Part shown: positions 33,754 through 45,566 of the stretch, in pieces
Position numbering within the stretch: the first letter of the stretch is position 1
Layout of the letters: each line of letters starts with the position of its first letter
Assembly (NCBI GenBank): GCA_036872755.1
Contig: JAVHNS010000011.1
Span: 1,426,001-1,490,000, forward strand
DNA length: 64,000 nucleotides
Source: Orbilia blumenaviensis
Lineage: Eukaryota > Ascomycota > Orbiliomycetes > Orbiliales > Orbiliaceae
Reading direction: 5' to 3'
Notes under the pieces: model-generated
Databases searched by the model: none
What the model was told of the DNA's origin: nothing
What the model saw: only the letters and a program-made list of their open reading frames with translations
Translations under genes and position numbers: made by a program

Positions 33754-35723
33754 TTAAAGTCTGGCCTCGGCCTGAAGCCCATGTCCAAAAACCAACCTAC
33801 AGTCCACCTCGGCCTTCTCCTTCCATCCAAATCGCCTTTGGACGATAGCCGGTGCACTCGTGGCTCCTACAGCCTGGAAGCCCTCACGTCCAATGCCTTC
33901 AAGAATCCAGCGTATGGCAACTTCAGCCGCCAGGGCATCACCATCTCTATCGGCGTCAAGCACAAGGAATGCACCCATAACCACAAATGCAATACCAAAG
34001 CTCATATCTCTACATTTCGAGAGAGCCTCCTCAGTAGACGCCTTTTCAGCGAACTGTTTAAGGTCATTCCATGTAGCCCTCAGTGCTGCCCTAGCTTCCC
34101 TAAGGGCATTATGGCCCGGTCCATCAAATACACGATCTAGCCAACCACTTAGGGCGGCCAAACTATCACCCTTAGTGAACGCACGGACAACATCCACCGA
34201 AAGCACATTGGTAGTTCCCTCCCAAATTGGTAGGACGTTAGCATCTCGGTATAGTCTGGCGATATTCAACTCTTGTTCGTTCTCAAGGTACCCGACGCCC
34301 CCCTATATACTATGCGTTAGCTATGGGGTATTCTTAAACAAATTTTCGAAGTTTTAGCCTACCAAACACTCCATGCACTCCGCTAAAGATGCCACAGTAG
34401 CTTTTGCTGTTACCATCTTTACCAGAGGTGTCAAAACCCTCAACATCAACGAGGCCTCCCTCCCATCCTTTGGCATCCACGCGGCTCTCTTCTCAGGCAT
34501 TCCCTGTTCATCAAACCCAAGTAATGCAACAGTAAAGTAAGTCAACTGCATATTTGCCCTAAATTGAACCTCCATCTTTGCGAGCCCACTCAAGTGGAGA
34601 GGGTTCTTCCAAAGTTCCTTGTTCTGCGTCTTTCTGACCTTCGCGAAGGCTTTTACGATCGCCAACCCTCGGCGCCAGAAGCTCACCGACGAAACAGAAT
34701 TATGGACTCGAGTGATATTCAGCATTGTCGAGATATACTTTACACCCTTGCCCTCCTCGCCAATAAGGAAGCCCTTCATATCCTTGAGCTCGAGCTCAGC
34801 GGTTGGCAGGGCACGAGTGCCAAGTTTATCTTTGAGTCTAACAATTCGAACACCATTCCACGACCCATCTGCATTCTTAAGAGGGGCAAAGAAGCAAGAC
34901 AGTCCAGCCGATGTTGGAGTACGGGCGAGGAGAATGCTCATTTGAGAGTCAGTGGCAGATGAGAACCATTTATGGCCCGAGATAGAATATGTCCCATCTG
35001 ACTGCTGGAAAGCGGTGGTCTCGCTGTTACGAACATCAGAACCACCAGCTCGTTCCGTCATCCATTGGCCAGACGTCCAGCATCTTGTGGGGTCGCGGGT
35101 TGTAAGATTGCTGTAGGCGTCCTGGAATATAGATCTCTTTGTTGTAGAGAGCGAGGTATTATTTAACTGTAGCTGGAAAACTCTAGCCGCTGCATCTGTC
35201 ATAGCCAAAGGGCAGGTGTAGATGGCGCTGGAAGGACAGTATATATAATACTTTGTGAACTGGACAATGCGTTTATATGGACCGTATTTATCTTCATACG
35301 CTGTTTGGATGATACCCTCGCGGGCAGCCATTTTGCCGAGTTCCTTCCATCCTGCAGCAGTGTGGAGGACACCCTTCGGCTTGCCGAAAGTAGTCAGTTC
35401 CTCAAAGTATGGCTTGTTCTTTTCAGCATCGTCAATCCAACCAAAGACTTCTGGTTCAATGGTCTTCGCGCCGATATCTCTGAAGAGAGCGACTGGGGAG
35501 TCGGCTCCCGAAGCTTGCGATAACTCAGTGGGCAGATAGGCTAAGTTCTCATAAGTCCCAGATTAGAACTAACAATCCCAAATGCATAACTTAACGGTTT
35601 TAAGAACTTAACCTTACCCTGAATTAATCTTTGGAGATATAAATCCTCGTCATACTGGTTCCCCAAACGAGGTTGCTCTTGGAAGAAGCCCTCTGTCGCG
35701 GAGTTGGGTGTGAGCCGAGACAT
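33754..35723 (-). CDS. acyl-CoA dehydrogenase, AidB-like fungal subgroup
   Basis: Flavoenzyme of the acyl-CoA dehydrogenase superfamily, predicted to bind FAD. Exons 35723-35618, 35540-34363 and 34302-33754 give 610 aa in frame, close to the roughly 600 aa usual for the AidB-like subgroup and longer than classical 400-aa mitochondrial enzymes. Family motifs: CPLAMTDAAARVF, WMTERAGGSDV (FAD/substrate loop, TERxGGSD typical of AidB-like proteins), HKWFSSATDSQM, GEEGKGVKYISTMLNITR, GGVGYLENE and IARLYRDANVLPIWEGTTNV, where the last is the AidB/ACAD C-terminal signature. The start was set at the ATG at 35723; the ORF extends upstream only to a TTG. No obvious mitochondrial or peroxisomal (SKL-type) signal was seen. 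The substrate is unknown; E. coli AidB itself has poor dehydrogenase activity and binds DNA, so a fatty-acid role is only likely. Its start faces the MoaD-type gene, leaving a 459-bp divergent promoter. Confidence 0.88.
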
Positions 35724-36182
35724 CGTGGTGTTTTCGTTTATATGATACAATGCAATGTTAGTTAGTCCGGGGTTCGTATCGTTCTAACACCTGCAGCGCT
35801 AGCTTCAAGCCTCTCGAAGAGATATCGAGGGAAGTCATCCATGGTGGAAATCCGGGGTAGAAGTAGAGCCTGCAAATAATAAGCCGAGGCTGTTCGGCGT
35901 CGGCCTGCCATTGTTGTAGACGCGTGCTTGTGACGGAAGGGGCAACTGCGGTGTGGGGAATTAAACACTCCAAGCGAGCTTCTTCTTCCTCTAGGTCTCC
36001 CCTCTTCCTTCCTTGATGACATGCACAACATCACGCCACGGAAAGAGATGTAAGTTTAAGCCCCGGGTATCCCCAAGCTAAAATGAAATCGGAGTATCTA
36101 ATTCCCCGTGCGCGGCAATGCCGTATTTCAAACAGTTGCAATCCACTATCAGCTCGATTTTATCTATCAAAAAGCATTAAAA
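35724..36182. promoter_or_regulatory. divergent intergenic region: acyl-CoA dehydrogenase (-) / MoaD-type gene (+)
   Basis: 459 bp between two divergent start codons, so it must hold both promoters. No individual factor site is claimed. Confidence 0.6.
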
Positions 36183-36443
36183 ATGGCCAGCACATTTACA
36201 GTTCTCTACTTTGCGTCCGCGCACACATACACCGGAAAATCTGAGGATACAGTTCCAGGCCCAATGGCTATCTCGAAGCTCTTCCCCTACCTGGAAGAAA
36301 AATACCCTGGGTTTAGGAAGAAGGTTCTGAGCAGTTGTGCTCTATCTGTTAATCTCAATTATGTAGATTTGATCGAGGATGCTGAAAAGGAAATTCAAAA
36401 CGGCGATGAAGTTGGGATCATCCCACCTGTCAGCTCGGGATAA
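36183..36443 (+). CDS. cnxG: molybdopterin synthase small (sulfur carrier) subunit, MoaD/MOCS2A type
   Basis: Ubiquitin-fold sulfur carrier that, as a C-terminal thiocarboxylate, gives sulfur to precursor Z in molybdenum cofactor synthesis, partnered by the MoaE-type large subunit. 86 aa, single exon, the usual family size. The sequence starts with beta-strand FTVLYFASAHTYTG, has VNLNYVDLIED (the equivalent of the VNxE/Dxx strand) and ends NGDEVGIIPPVSSG, the family's D(E)VxxIPPVxGG tail. The last Gly needed for thiocarboxylation is present; the preceding residue is Ser instead of the common Gly. Start: the ATG at 36183 is the first in frame, as the upstream extension has only a GTG. It converges with the orphan gene, stop codons only 83 bp apart. 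The large subunit is not in this window. Gene symbol follows Aspergillus naming. Confidence 0.85.
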   Translation: MASTFTVLYFASAHTYTGKSEDTVPGPMAISKLFPYLEEKYPGFRKKVLSSCALSVNLNYVDLIEDAEKEIQNGDEVGIIPPVSSG

Positions 36444-36526
36444 GGTGCAGATATGCACGGAGGGACCGGGAGCTGTTTATGAATAGGAGGGTCGACTAGT
36501 CTCTATATGACGGGGTTGGTTTAAAG

Positions 36527-38719
36527 CTACACCCTGCGTCCCGGCTTATAAGCACGATCTTCGAGAGCCATTCGCCGACGCGGTCTCACCAACTTCGGTT
36601 CACTACTACTATTATTAGTTTTCGGATCAGTTTCTGGCCCAGGCCCCGGTTCTTCTTCTTCAGCATCCTTGTAGACCTGCACTCTCATATCATGGAGATC
36701 GGATCGTTCTCGCCTCTCTTCCTCCCGGTCTCGAACTAGAATATATTCCCCATCTCCGCTGTCTTTCCTACATTTTGATTTGCATGGATGAAATGGATTC
36801 TTTTGTGGAGCCCCGAGTTGCTCCTTTGGTCTCGAAGTCTCGGACAGGGATGCAGTCTCGTTGAGCCATCTACTCTTGCTGGGAGTAACATCTATCCGCC
36901 TCTCTTTACCCTTCTTGAGGATTGACTTGGGCGTAAAACTGGGTTTTGATACAACATACGACACCGACAGCTCCTCGTTCGACCCATCGCGGTTCCCATT
37001 CTCCACTACCTGTTCATCATACATCTGCTGAAGATCCCTTTTCTCAATATTATTATTTTCGCGCACACCATGTTTCCTATAAGTAGGATCAGAATATCCT
37101 CTATTTTTCCTCCTTACGACTTTCTCTAGTGGCGGCTCTCGTCCGGGGGGGCAAGGAGTTTCAAATCCACCTCCCTCTGATTCCTCATTTCCGCTTGGTT
37201 GGTATTCTTCGTCCTCGTCCTCGAATCTTACCCTTCTTTTCTTTATTATGTCTGATCGATGCTTCTGAGGAGGAGGATGATGAGGGCATGGCGTATCATC
37301 CTGGTCATATCTTAAACTTGGCGGGAAAGCAACGAACCTTGGGCTATGATACGGATTTTGGGCTGGTGGCTTGGGCATTGGCCTCGGGTTTGGCCTGATC
37401 GGAACTCGAACTGGTGGAGGCGTATACACTGGTCTTGAGTCGTACTCCGGCATTTGTATAATCACAGGCTGCTTCTTCTGTGCCATAACCAGCGGGCGCT
37501 TCGGCAACGCTTTCGGCCTCTGGGGGTACACTGGTTTTGGCGGAGGTGCCACCGAGTTAAATTTCAGTTTCATGTTGTTCAAATCTAGCGTACAGGGTTC
37601 TGTATACCGGAAGCTCCTATACTCGGGGTCATAATATGGGATCATAAAATAACGTTCTGAGAAGTTTCCTAGGAGGGATCCAGATTTGTTCACAAACGCT
37701 GAAGGGGGTGGGCTCGCAAGTTCCTCAGCCCGGACAAACTTGCGAACATGCTGAAGCCAGGGCGGTTTCCCACCACATGGGAAGGGGTTCTCCACTATCT
37801 CAGAAGGCCTTTTAGGGCTCGAAGGTTGAGGCCCGGATCCATGAGAGGCCCCGCCTATTTCGCGGCCTTCACGATAGTCCTCGTGGACTCCCTCCTCCCC
37901 CTTCTCTTCGACTTTATCTGGCGGCGGCCGCCATGGTTTTGCGACATATTCATAACGTCGCAACCGAGGATTGTAGCTCTTCACCCAAAATAAATTGGCC
38001 TCTGGCTCCTCAGAAACTGGATCAACCTCCCAGCATGGCTCTGGAGGTATTTTTTCTCTTGCTGGTGATTTTCTCAGAGGTGGCCGAATAGATGGATTTC
38101 CCACGCTCGTCCTGCTTATAGTTCCATTATAAACAGATTCGCAAAACGATCGTGGGAATCTGCCGGGCATCTTCCAGGTTATAGTGCACATACATGCCCC
38201 TTGTTCAGCCCAGTCTTCAAACATGGCGCAGTGCCCAAAGTCGACGCTGCCATGTTTCTTATCGGAGAAACTGCCCTTCTTTGCCTCTGCCTTCTTTGGC
38301 CCTGTCTTCTTTGCCTTCTCTATATCTACTTGATTAGTCTTTCGTATGTCTGTTATCTTCGATAATCGCTTTATTGATTCGGGAATGAACCCATCATACC
38401 ATCTCTCTGGTGGCATCATATCCCCGTGTTTCCATGCACTCCCTACTTCGTTTGACTTGCCAGGTTTGGTTTCGTCGAATTCACCATCCCGTGGGGAAAT
38501 ATTTCTATGTTCGACCCGTCTGATCGAATTCGAGGTTGTTCGCTTCGTCGTTGACCCTAGGAAAACCCTACGATACCAAGGACTAGGCTCCGGGGGCGTC
38601 ATCGACCCATACCGCCAGCCTGGTAATCTAGCAGTAGGTGAGCCGGCATAGTTATCAAAGGTGTGGGTTTTTCGGGAAACTAACGGCTCCACACGAGGTT
38701 TATACGATGGCGCGAACAT
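36527..38719 (-). CDS. basic proline-rich disordered protein with PP1-docking-like motifs, orphan
   Basis: Intronless 730-aa protein that I do not recognise. Pro, Arg, Lys and Glu are very abundant and long hydrophobic stretches are absent, so most is probably disordered and soluble. Two motifs look like protein phosphatase 1 docking sites: KKRRVRFEDEDEE (RVxF type, residues 496-499, with the favoured basic lead and acidic follow) and KSILKKG (SILK type, 599-602). A Cys-containing folded island may lie at about 155-200 (DFGHCAMFEDWAEQGACMCT, then CESVYNG), and repeated PPEPxxWY/PPERWY motifs occur near 42-50 and 103-108. A WLQHVRKFVRAEELA helix lies near 321-335. Nuclear location is likely from the basic clusters. 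The ATG at 38719 opens the ORF; its 3' end nearly abuts that of the MoaD-type gene. Confidence 0.75.
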   Translation of the reverse strand: MFAPSYKPRVEPLVSRKTHTFDNYAGSPTARLPGWRYGSMTPPEPSPWYRRVFLGSTTKRTTSNSIRRVEHRNISPRDGEFDETKPGKSNEVGSAWKHGDMMPPERWYDGFIPESIKRLSKITDIRKTNQVDIEKAKKTGPKKAEAKKGSFSDKKHGSVDFGHCAMFEDWAEQGACMCTITWKMPGRFPRSFCESVYNGTISRTSVGNPSIRPPLRKSPAREKIPPEPCWEVDPVSEEPEANLFWVKSYNPRLRRYEYVAKPWRPPPDKVEEKGEEGVHEDYREGREIGGASHGSGPQPSSPKRPSEIVENPFPCGGKPPWLQHVRKFVRAEELASPPPSAFVNKSGSLLGNFSERYFMIPYYDPEYRSFRYTEPCTLDLNNMKLKFNSVAPPPKPVYPQRPKALPKRPLVMAQKKQPVIIQMPEYDSRPVYTPPPVRVPIRPNPRPMPKPPAQNPYHSPRFVAFPPSLRYDQDDTPCPHHPPPQKHRSDIIKKRRVRFEDEDEEYQPSGNEESEGGGFETPCPPGREPPLEKVVRRKNRGYSDPTYRKHGVRENNNIEKRDLQQMYDEQVVENGNRDGSNEELSVSYVVSKPSFTPKSILKKGKERRIDVTPSKSRWLNETASLSETSRPKEQLGAPQKNPFHPCKSKCRKDSGDGEYILVRDREEERRERSDLHDMRVQVYKDAEEEEPGPGPETDPKTNNSSSEPKLVRPRRRMALEDRAYKPGRRV

Positions 38720-41700
38720 TCTAAGGGTATAGGCCTACACTTTACAGGGTATATGAGGCCTCTGGATAAAAACTACTTTGTGTTAGGCTACCAGATATAT
38801 CAATATTGATAAACATAAGAGTACTAAAGCTCAGTTCAGCGGGGCATTTTGAGAATAGAGGGGCTCTTAGTACTCCACCATTGTTTGCATCCTTGTTTAC
38901 CTGGTAGATCTTATCAGTTTTATTATTCCGCTTTATCACTGCTAAACGGATTATTTATACATCTCGATTGGACATCTATGTGACAAAATTACAGTTAATC
39001 TCGGCCCAGTATCACCAACGGCATGCCTTGTGGCCAACAAGGATAATTCCTCGATCGTGAAATTAGTCTACAGACATTTAATCGATTCTAACATGCAAGT
39101 TTACATAGCCTCGGACGTTAAATTTTCTCTTTGACATCACACCCCCGATCTAACGGATGTTTATTCTTTTTACAAAAAAAGAAAGATCACTTGATCACTA
39201 GCCTCGAGCGCCTCATCAGAAGTTCTCGATCTTTTTGGCAGTGATGACCTTCCCTTGCCTCAATCCCAAGCCTCCGGGAAACTTGCTTTTCTGCCATGGG
39301 AAAGTTTTCAGGAAATTAAGTACTAACCGCTTTAGCTACACCGCCCCCACCGGCCACAACCAGAACATCATGGATGGAACATGTACATGTACCACGGCAG
39401 AGGAAATGTATGCTACGCGCACGGCGGCAAGCGGGCGACACTAGTAAGTGTGCATACGAGCCGTCGTCGGTTCAACCCTCTTGTCATGCTTCCTGTCTAC
39501 TTGCTTTGTCTTCTCAAGCCATTGCCGTCGATACCGACGGTCGCAAATGCGAAACTATGTGTGCAGGAAACATGGGCAGCTTGTCCGTCAGACATTGGAC
39601 GGTCTGCGTCGCCACTAACACCCATATAGCCATACTATCTCTAATACTACCTCTTTACATATTGTAAAACGTTCGAAACCAACCCATCTCGACTCTACTA
39701 TCTAAATCCGTCTATCGATACTGTAATATAAAGGAGAGTCAATGGATTTCAAAGGGGGGACCGGCTTGCATACTATCATCTAATCCGCGTCGATCAAATG
39801 CAGTCCCCCCGAACAGGCAGCCAGTAACATTTACAATTTTGTACCTGCATCCCCGCTTCTCAGGCACCAATAGTATCTAATGGTCTGCTTTGTATAGAGT
39901 TTAGCCTCAGGGACGCTTGGTCTTGGAGGAAGAACCGGATATCGCTAAACCAGGACTGTCGCTACCATAACCCTAGTTCCGTTCGCCTTTTTGTCTCGCT
40001 AGTACGAGCCCAGACTGGCCTTATACATTATGCAGCCTGAAAGAGAGTTCATGACCTAACAATGGCAAGCAAGCAAGCAACGACCTTTATAAGTGCTTAT
40101 TACTCCAAAACACAATCCTCGACGTTGTTCCAGGACGGTAGGAGCCGTTTAATTTGCAAGATATAGCCAAGATGCACTCGGTTCCTGAAAGCGTTTAAGC
40201 CCAGTATACACCAGTACTTGAAACTGTTTATTTCTTTCTTGCAGAGAGGCTTAGTAGTAGTATATCCAATTGAATCGAAAGATGGCGTATTAAAGTTCAC
40301 TATTGATCTCATAGTTACTTCAAAGAACTTTACGGGATAGTTTATATTAGACTGCTATTGATGCTTGTCAACAATCCGATGGCGATCGATCCACCCTGCC
40401 AGGATATTGATATATTTCCGCCACGGACAAAGTTAGTGGAAGCCGGGGTACCTCAGGTACCCTCGCAGACGCTTGACCGCTGGGGTTTCACACTTGATAG
40501 AGATACTTAACATAATTGCTCTTGCTTTCTTTCAAGATTTACGGATCTCAATTGAGACCCATCTTGTCTAAGTTAACAGTATAAGGATGCATATGGCACC
40601 CGACAATAATGGTGATCGTAATATATGACGAGACCAGTACGGGATATATAGGCCGTTCAGTTGAAGTTCCCTTAGCTTAACTATTTCTAGCAGATGATAG
40701 CAGATACAAACGGCTTAGGCTGATGGGAAAGGTACAAGATGATGATCGTAAAGGAATAAATACGGTGCCCAGTGCCTAGTGTCAAAACTAAAAGTCTTAC
40801 ATGGACATAGACACCTGTATAGATCTAGAGTCGACATGTCGGTGTCAGTGCGCATCTGCGCTTGCCCAGCAACGGAAAGAAGAGCCCCCAAACCACCATA
40901 GCCTCTACAGGAAATGTGATTGCAAAGGACCTTCAGAATACCTAGGTATATAACTAGATAGAAACTTGCCAAAAGCCTGATGTCTAAAGGGACATGAAGC
41001 ACCAAGGGCTCTTATTACGTACCGATCTCGTGCTCAACAAGAGGATAATACACCTCGGTCGACCGGTCTTTTTTGAGTTCTGGAACTGGTTTTATCAATA
41101 TAGAAACCGCTAGACAGGGCTGCAAGCACTCGAGTCGAATCTCCGAGTACGAATAATATACGATTAAGTAACAGTTCGGGAGGTACTGGTACCTAGCTAA
41201 GGTATACGTGCTGTTCAATTTTCTGTTACAACGACCAGGGCTGACCATGATGCCTATGCACGAACGCATTGAATACAAGGGCAATGATACACTAGCCATG
41301 TGCTCGATGGGTCCAATACGCAAGCTGCAGGAACTTCGACAGGGTAAAACTCAAAAACTCCGTTATCGAACGACAATGTTCAGCTCCGCTGGCGTGATGT
41401 TTTCCTCGAGGTATCCTGACCATTCGGGCTTTTTCCCTTTACGCCCACAAAAAAACAAAAAGATACTCCACATAGGTATACAGGATACCATATGAGCTCA
41501 TTGATTCCCTCAATTGATCAGACCCTGCATCTATTTCTGCAGCAGATGCCGCAGAGAACGTTGGTGTCGAAGTAAGAGAACTTTACCCTTTCAGCGTAAA
41601 GTGCGACCAATACCCCCAAAAAAACGTTAAAAAAGGAGCGTGTAGTTATTTTCATCACAGTCTGTAACTTCTCTGCGCGCCCGTGGAGATTACATTATCC

Positions 41701-42339
41701 AAATTTCAAACCCACACAAAAAGTATCACACACAAAGAAAATGGTAGTGGAAGAGTTCTGGGGAAAGGGGAGAAAGAAAAAAGTTGACGACTGTGGGGCC
41801 CAATCAGGCCCAAATTCAGCGGCATAGCCCACTTTCTCGCCGTTTGCATTTCAAACTATGCCCCGATTCTCCCTAGCCCCAGCGGCCGATCTTGCAATGA
41901 GGCGTTCGAGCCCGGGGCAGCAGACCGTCGAGTTGCGGACGGTTTATGCGCCAATGTCTTTCCTGGTTAAATTATCGATTACTATTATCGATTTTAATAG
42001 TCACCACGAGGAAGCCCGGGGTGGGCAAAAAAATATTACAAAAGGAACGAGGAATAACGCCTTTCTTGAAGAGACTTATTTTCTTGAGTAGTATGGATTT
42101 ATCAAGAAAGGATCTTTGAGAAGAGAAGTCCCGTTGAAGAGATATCAGTATCAAAGCCTTGACTGCGCTTTGTACAACAACACTCGTTTTCGATATCACA
42201 ACGCTCCCCGCCCCGCCGTTCATTACACTTACATTTCCATTTATTTCGTTTCTCTATAATTATATATTTCACCTGTATAAAACCTCTCGTTATCGTTTTA
42301 TAAATAGTATAAAAGCACCTGCCTTTGCTCCCCGTCAAA
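38720..42339. other. long intergenic region (3.6 kb), no gene recognised
   Basis: Short ORFs only (for example 39235-39444 and 41208-41495), none with a domain or a plausible splice partner. Mixed composition with AT-rich patches. No tRNA, transposon ends or long repeats seen. The last 200 bp are the probable promoter of the tail-anchored protein gene. Confidence 0.55.
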
Positions 42340-42891
42340 ATGCAAATCTACCCAAATCCCTTCGGAAATTCTGCCCATTCTCTCAAAATCAAAAAGACAA
42401 CCACTATGTCGATGTCAACTTCTTCAACAAATTCGTCTACAAGCCAGCTGCCTCCTTCTCTTCCCAGGCTCAGTATCGAGTCTCTGCATCTTGATTTGGA
42501 GCGGGCAGCTACCCGTACTCGTGCAAACTCGATGCGGGCACCACGGACACCTACAGCGACTACATCGCCAATGACGCCACCCGCTCTGCCCCCACCGGCC
42601 TATATCACAAGTAATTTGTACGAGAAGAGGAGTGGAGAGTATATGCTCCCCCCACATGCTCAAGTACATGATGTTGAGAGTATTTATGAAGTTCGACAGT
42701 AAGACAATCGCCTTCGTTAAACCCGAGAAATAAGTTCGCGAGTAGCTAATAAATTATTTTATAGAATGTCAATTCTTGACCGATTCCAAGCAAGCCATCA
42801 GCTAAGGATGCTATTCATTCTGCTGCTGTCGTTCATAATCATCGGGGGCATTGCAGCTGGTGTTTTAGTGTTATTAGTGAAAAAGGCTTGA
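42340..42891 (+). CDS. small tail-anchored membrane protein with PPxY motif, unknown function
   Basis: 161-aa protein from exons 42340-42698 and 42765-42891. The 66-nt intron has GTAAGA, a CTAAT branch and TATAG, and the junction keeps frame. The N-terminal 115 residues are Ser/Thr/Pro-rich and likely disordered and cytosolic. They include LPPPAYIT, a PPxY motif of the type bound by WW domains of Rsp5/Nedd4 ubiquitin ligases, and a following HDVESIYEVRQ segment. One transmembrane helix sits at the very C-terminus (about 135-158: LFILLLSFIIIGGIAAGVLV) before a final KKA, with no signal peptide, so tail anchoring by the GET pathway is predicted. The layout recalls small yeast Rsp5 adaptors such as Rcr1/Rcr2, but sequence homology is not claimed. 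Codons and splice signals support a real gene; no family is recognised. Confidence 0.65.
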
Positions 42892-42915
42892 GCAAACAGA
42901 TATCAGCCTGAGGGG

Positions 42916-42936
42916 GGTTCGATGAAAACTCGAACC
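42916..42936. other. perfect 7-bp stem hairpin
   Basis: GGTTCGA - 7-nt loop - TCGAACC, 24 bp after the stop of the tail-anchored protein gene. It could form in that transcript's 3' UTR. Confidence 0.6.
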
Positions 42937-45421
42937 TACATAACGACGAAACGACACATAAACGACTTTCACGGAGGATTCTTTACTATCCCTCCTTTCG
43001 ATCTTCTTCCTCCTTCTGCCTCTTCTCTTCTTTCACCGCCGTCTCTTCCGGTTTGGGTGTCAGCAGCCTTGGGATTAAACACCCATCAGCCGCCACGAGA
43101 ACCAGACAGGTGAATCAGAAGGGAACAATGTAAGGACGGTTCATCTATTCCCACTATGATGAGAGTATATCTCTCAAGCTCTCTCATTTTACATCGCCTG
43201 CCTATCTTCTTTGTTTCTTTCTACATCTTGCTACCAGTTTCAGGGTAAATGACGGCCAGCATCTTGTACTACCACGCACGCCAAAATGGGTGTGTGTCGA
43301 GAGATGTCAATAATCAAGGGGCTGATCTGTACTGCAAACAGTGGTGCAGAAACTCGACGTACACACACTGTTCAACCCCTTCGGCTGTTGGCCTTCAGGC
43401 TCGCCTCGAGGTGTGGGATGGTTACACAAAGGAAAGGATAATTAAAATAGGAGAGGTGTAGTACAGAGTGGAGGACCGATGCAACGGAATGGCTGGGGCG
43501 CACACATAAGGGAGAGGACAGCCTTTTTTTCTTTCTTGCTTTAAATAATATAACGGTATTTCATCGATTGATTGACGGCAAACTGAACACGCAATCTCCT
43601 TCCCTTCTTTTCTTCTTTCCTTTTCTTTCCTCAACCGATTTATCTTGTGGCTCTGGGACTTTGGCGTTTTTGTTGAATGGGATCTGGAGTTCATAGTCTT
43701 TCTTTGTCTAATTTGATATTAATATATCAAGACCGCACAGTATATTCATTTGTGTGGTTGTGCTGATGTATGCACATCCCACCAAATACATTGGTTTCTT
43801 TTCTTTTTGTGAATACTTTGCTTTGGGTAATAAGCGAACAGCTTGGACAAAAATTACGGATTGTACGAATACTTTAGTAATAGCCGACAGGCAGGATAAT
43901 TATAATCATAATATCGTGTAGCAGGAATGGTTTCTAAGAAAATTGTACTGAGTATTGGTGAAATGCTTTGTCTCAAAGCCTAATCAGGGCTGAGAATTAA
44001 TTGAACCAGCGCTGGCCAGTTCAGGGTTACCGATAATTACCTAGACCAGCACCAGCTGCTGTGAAAAAAGGTCGCCTGAAAGAAAACCATCGTGGATTAA
44101 TGCTAAAACCCAGATGTGCGATACAGATCATGTTCAGCATTTGCATGCATATTCTCTTGTCAAAGGATTGCAATTGAAGAATCTTTCTTCGCAATGGATA
44201 TCGCCTCTCTCCTTGATTTATATATTCATATGTATATATATATATTGATGAATAAGATTATTAACATAAAATTGGAAAGCGCCTTGATGGGTCGTCTTTT
44301 ACTTACCATAACCTTCTTTTTTGAAGGGTGCAGTGTAAGATCCCGAATCACGAGGCCATGCATGGATCATCTAGATTTGGGAGTATTGCGATAGAATACG
44401 ATTATGAAGGTATGCTCTCATATGAGCTCGTCAGCCTCTGTGTTACAACTACCTACCTACCTCCAGCTGGAAATCAATGTGCGTTGAGCACGTTGGATAC
44501 AGCTTCGATCAATCACGTGACAGGGCACAGCAAGCCTCGGTTGAGTAAGGTCCGGCCAATATTCATGTTCTTTCGTTATCGCCATGCCATGCTAAAGCTG
44601 TCAGAATGATAGGATGAAAACTGAAGTCGTCAGAATTTAACCTTTGGCAAAGCTTCAGCTAGGGTTAAGCGGGGATATGATTTAATCACGCATTTGATCC
44701 TGGGCCAGTGCCACGGACACGATCAAAGGGAGTCACTTGATATCAGAATCCTAAGTTCCAGCCGGACCAGGCCAACGTCCTGGTTTAGCTGAACTAGGTA
44801 CGGGAAGCCAGGGGGAATAAGCGTCTATGGGAAATGAAAAGGGAAAAATACAAGAAAAAAGGAATTAAAATTTTTCGCGCAATAAATACTTAAGTATAGC
44901 AATGTTCGAGAAAAACCCCTCCTTCGGAATAAAGTCTCAGAAATTTTCTTTTCACGATAGATATCTCAACAGATGTGATGAATACGCATCGAAAGGAGGG
45001 GGTGGAGAGGGGAATTTTTTTTTCAAAAAAAAAGAGACGAGAGGTATTTATTTTTTCAGACCTTGCATATTACATAGATGTCTTTAGAATATTTTGCCCC
45101 TGCCGTAGAAGAAATATTACATGAACAGACCAATTTGGTGCAGCCCTCTGGACATGTGTATCATCGAGGCTCGTTCGTCAGTATGCTTGGCATAGTTGTT
45201 ATACATACATGCTTCCTGTCATGCACTCTGACCAGCATATGTTGATGTATGTATGTGTGTGTTTATACGTACGTACATTATGTATGTACTTAGTAAGGAT
45301 GTACTATAGCCATACTTGTCTGTGATTCTCGACCAGCAAACACAGAACTAGCTAGATGTTTCCGCACATTGCAGTAACTTTACTTTACTTTTAGTCGTGA
45401 CTGACTTGCTTCAACCTCAAC

Positions 45422-45566
45422 TAGCTCCGTCGAGCGGGGCTTGCTGCAGCTCGACTGTTAGCTAGCTGTCTAATGTGTGATAAGAGGGGAGCTAACCAGC
45501 CAAGGGATTCGTTCGATTCTAGTGAGAGAGGTTTTAGCTGCAGCTAGCTGGGGTAAGCTAGCTTCG
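45422..45566. repeat. cluster of AGCT palindromes
   Basis: Ten AGCT tetramers within 145 bp, several overlapping as AGCTAGCT, about 1.4 kb upstream of the UGPase start. No tandem unit; nature unknown. Confidence 0.6.

Noticed and set aside
36108..36182. N-terminal extension of the MoaD-type protein
   Set aside because: The extension opens with GTG, not ATG; the 86-aa form from 36183 matches the family length.
39235..39667. Overlapping ORFs and a GGTTCAACCC word suggesting a tRNA T-arm
   Set aside because: No matching A-box or cloverleaf could be drawn, and the ORFs lack domain features.
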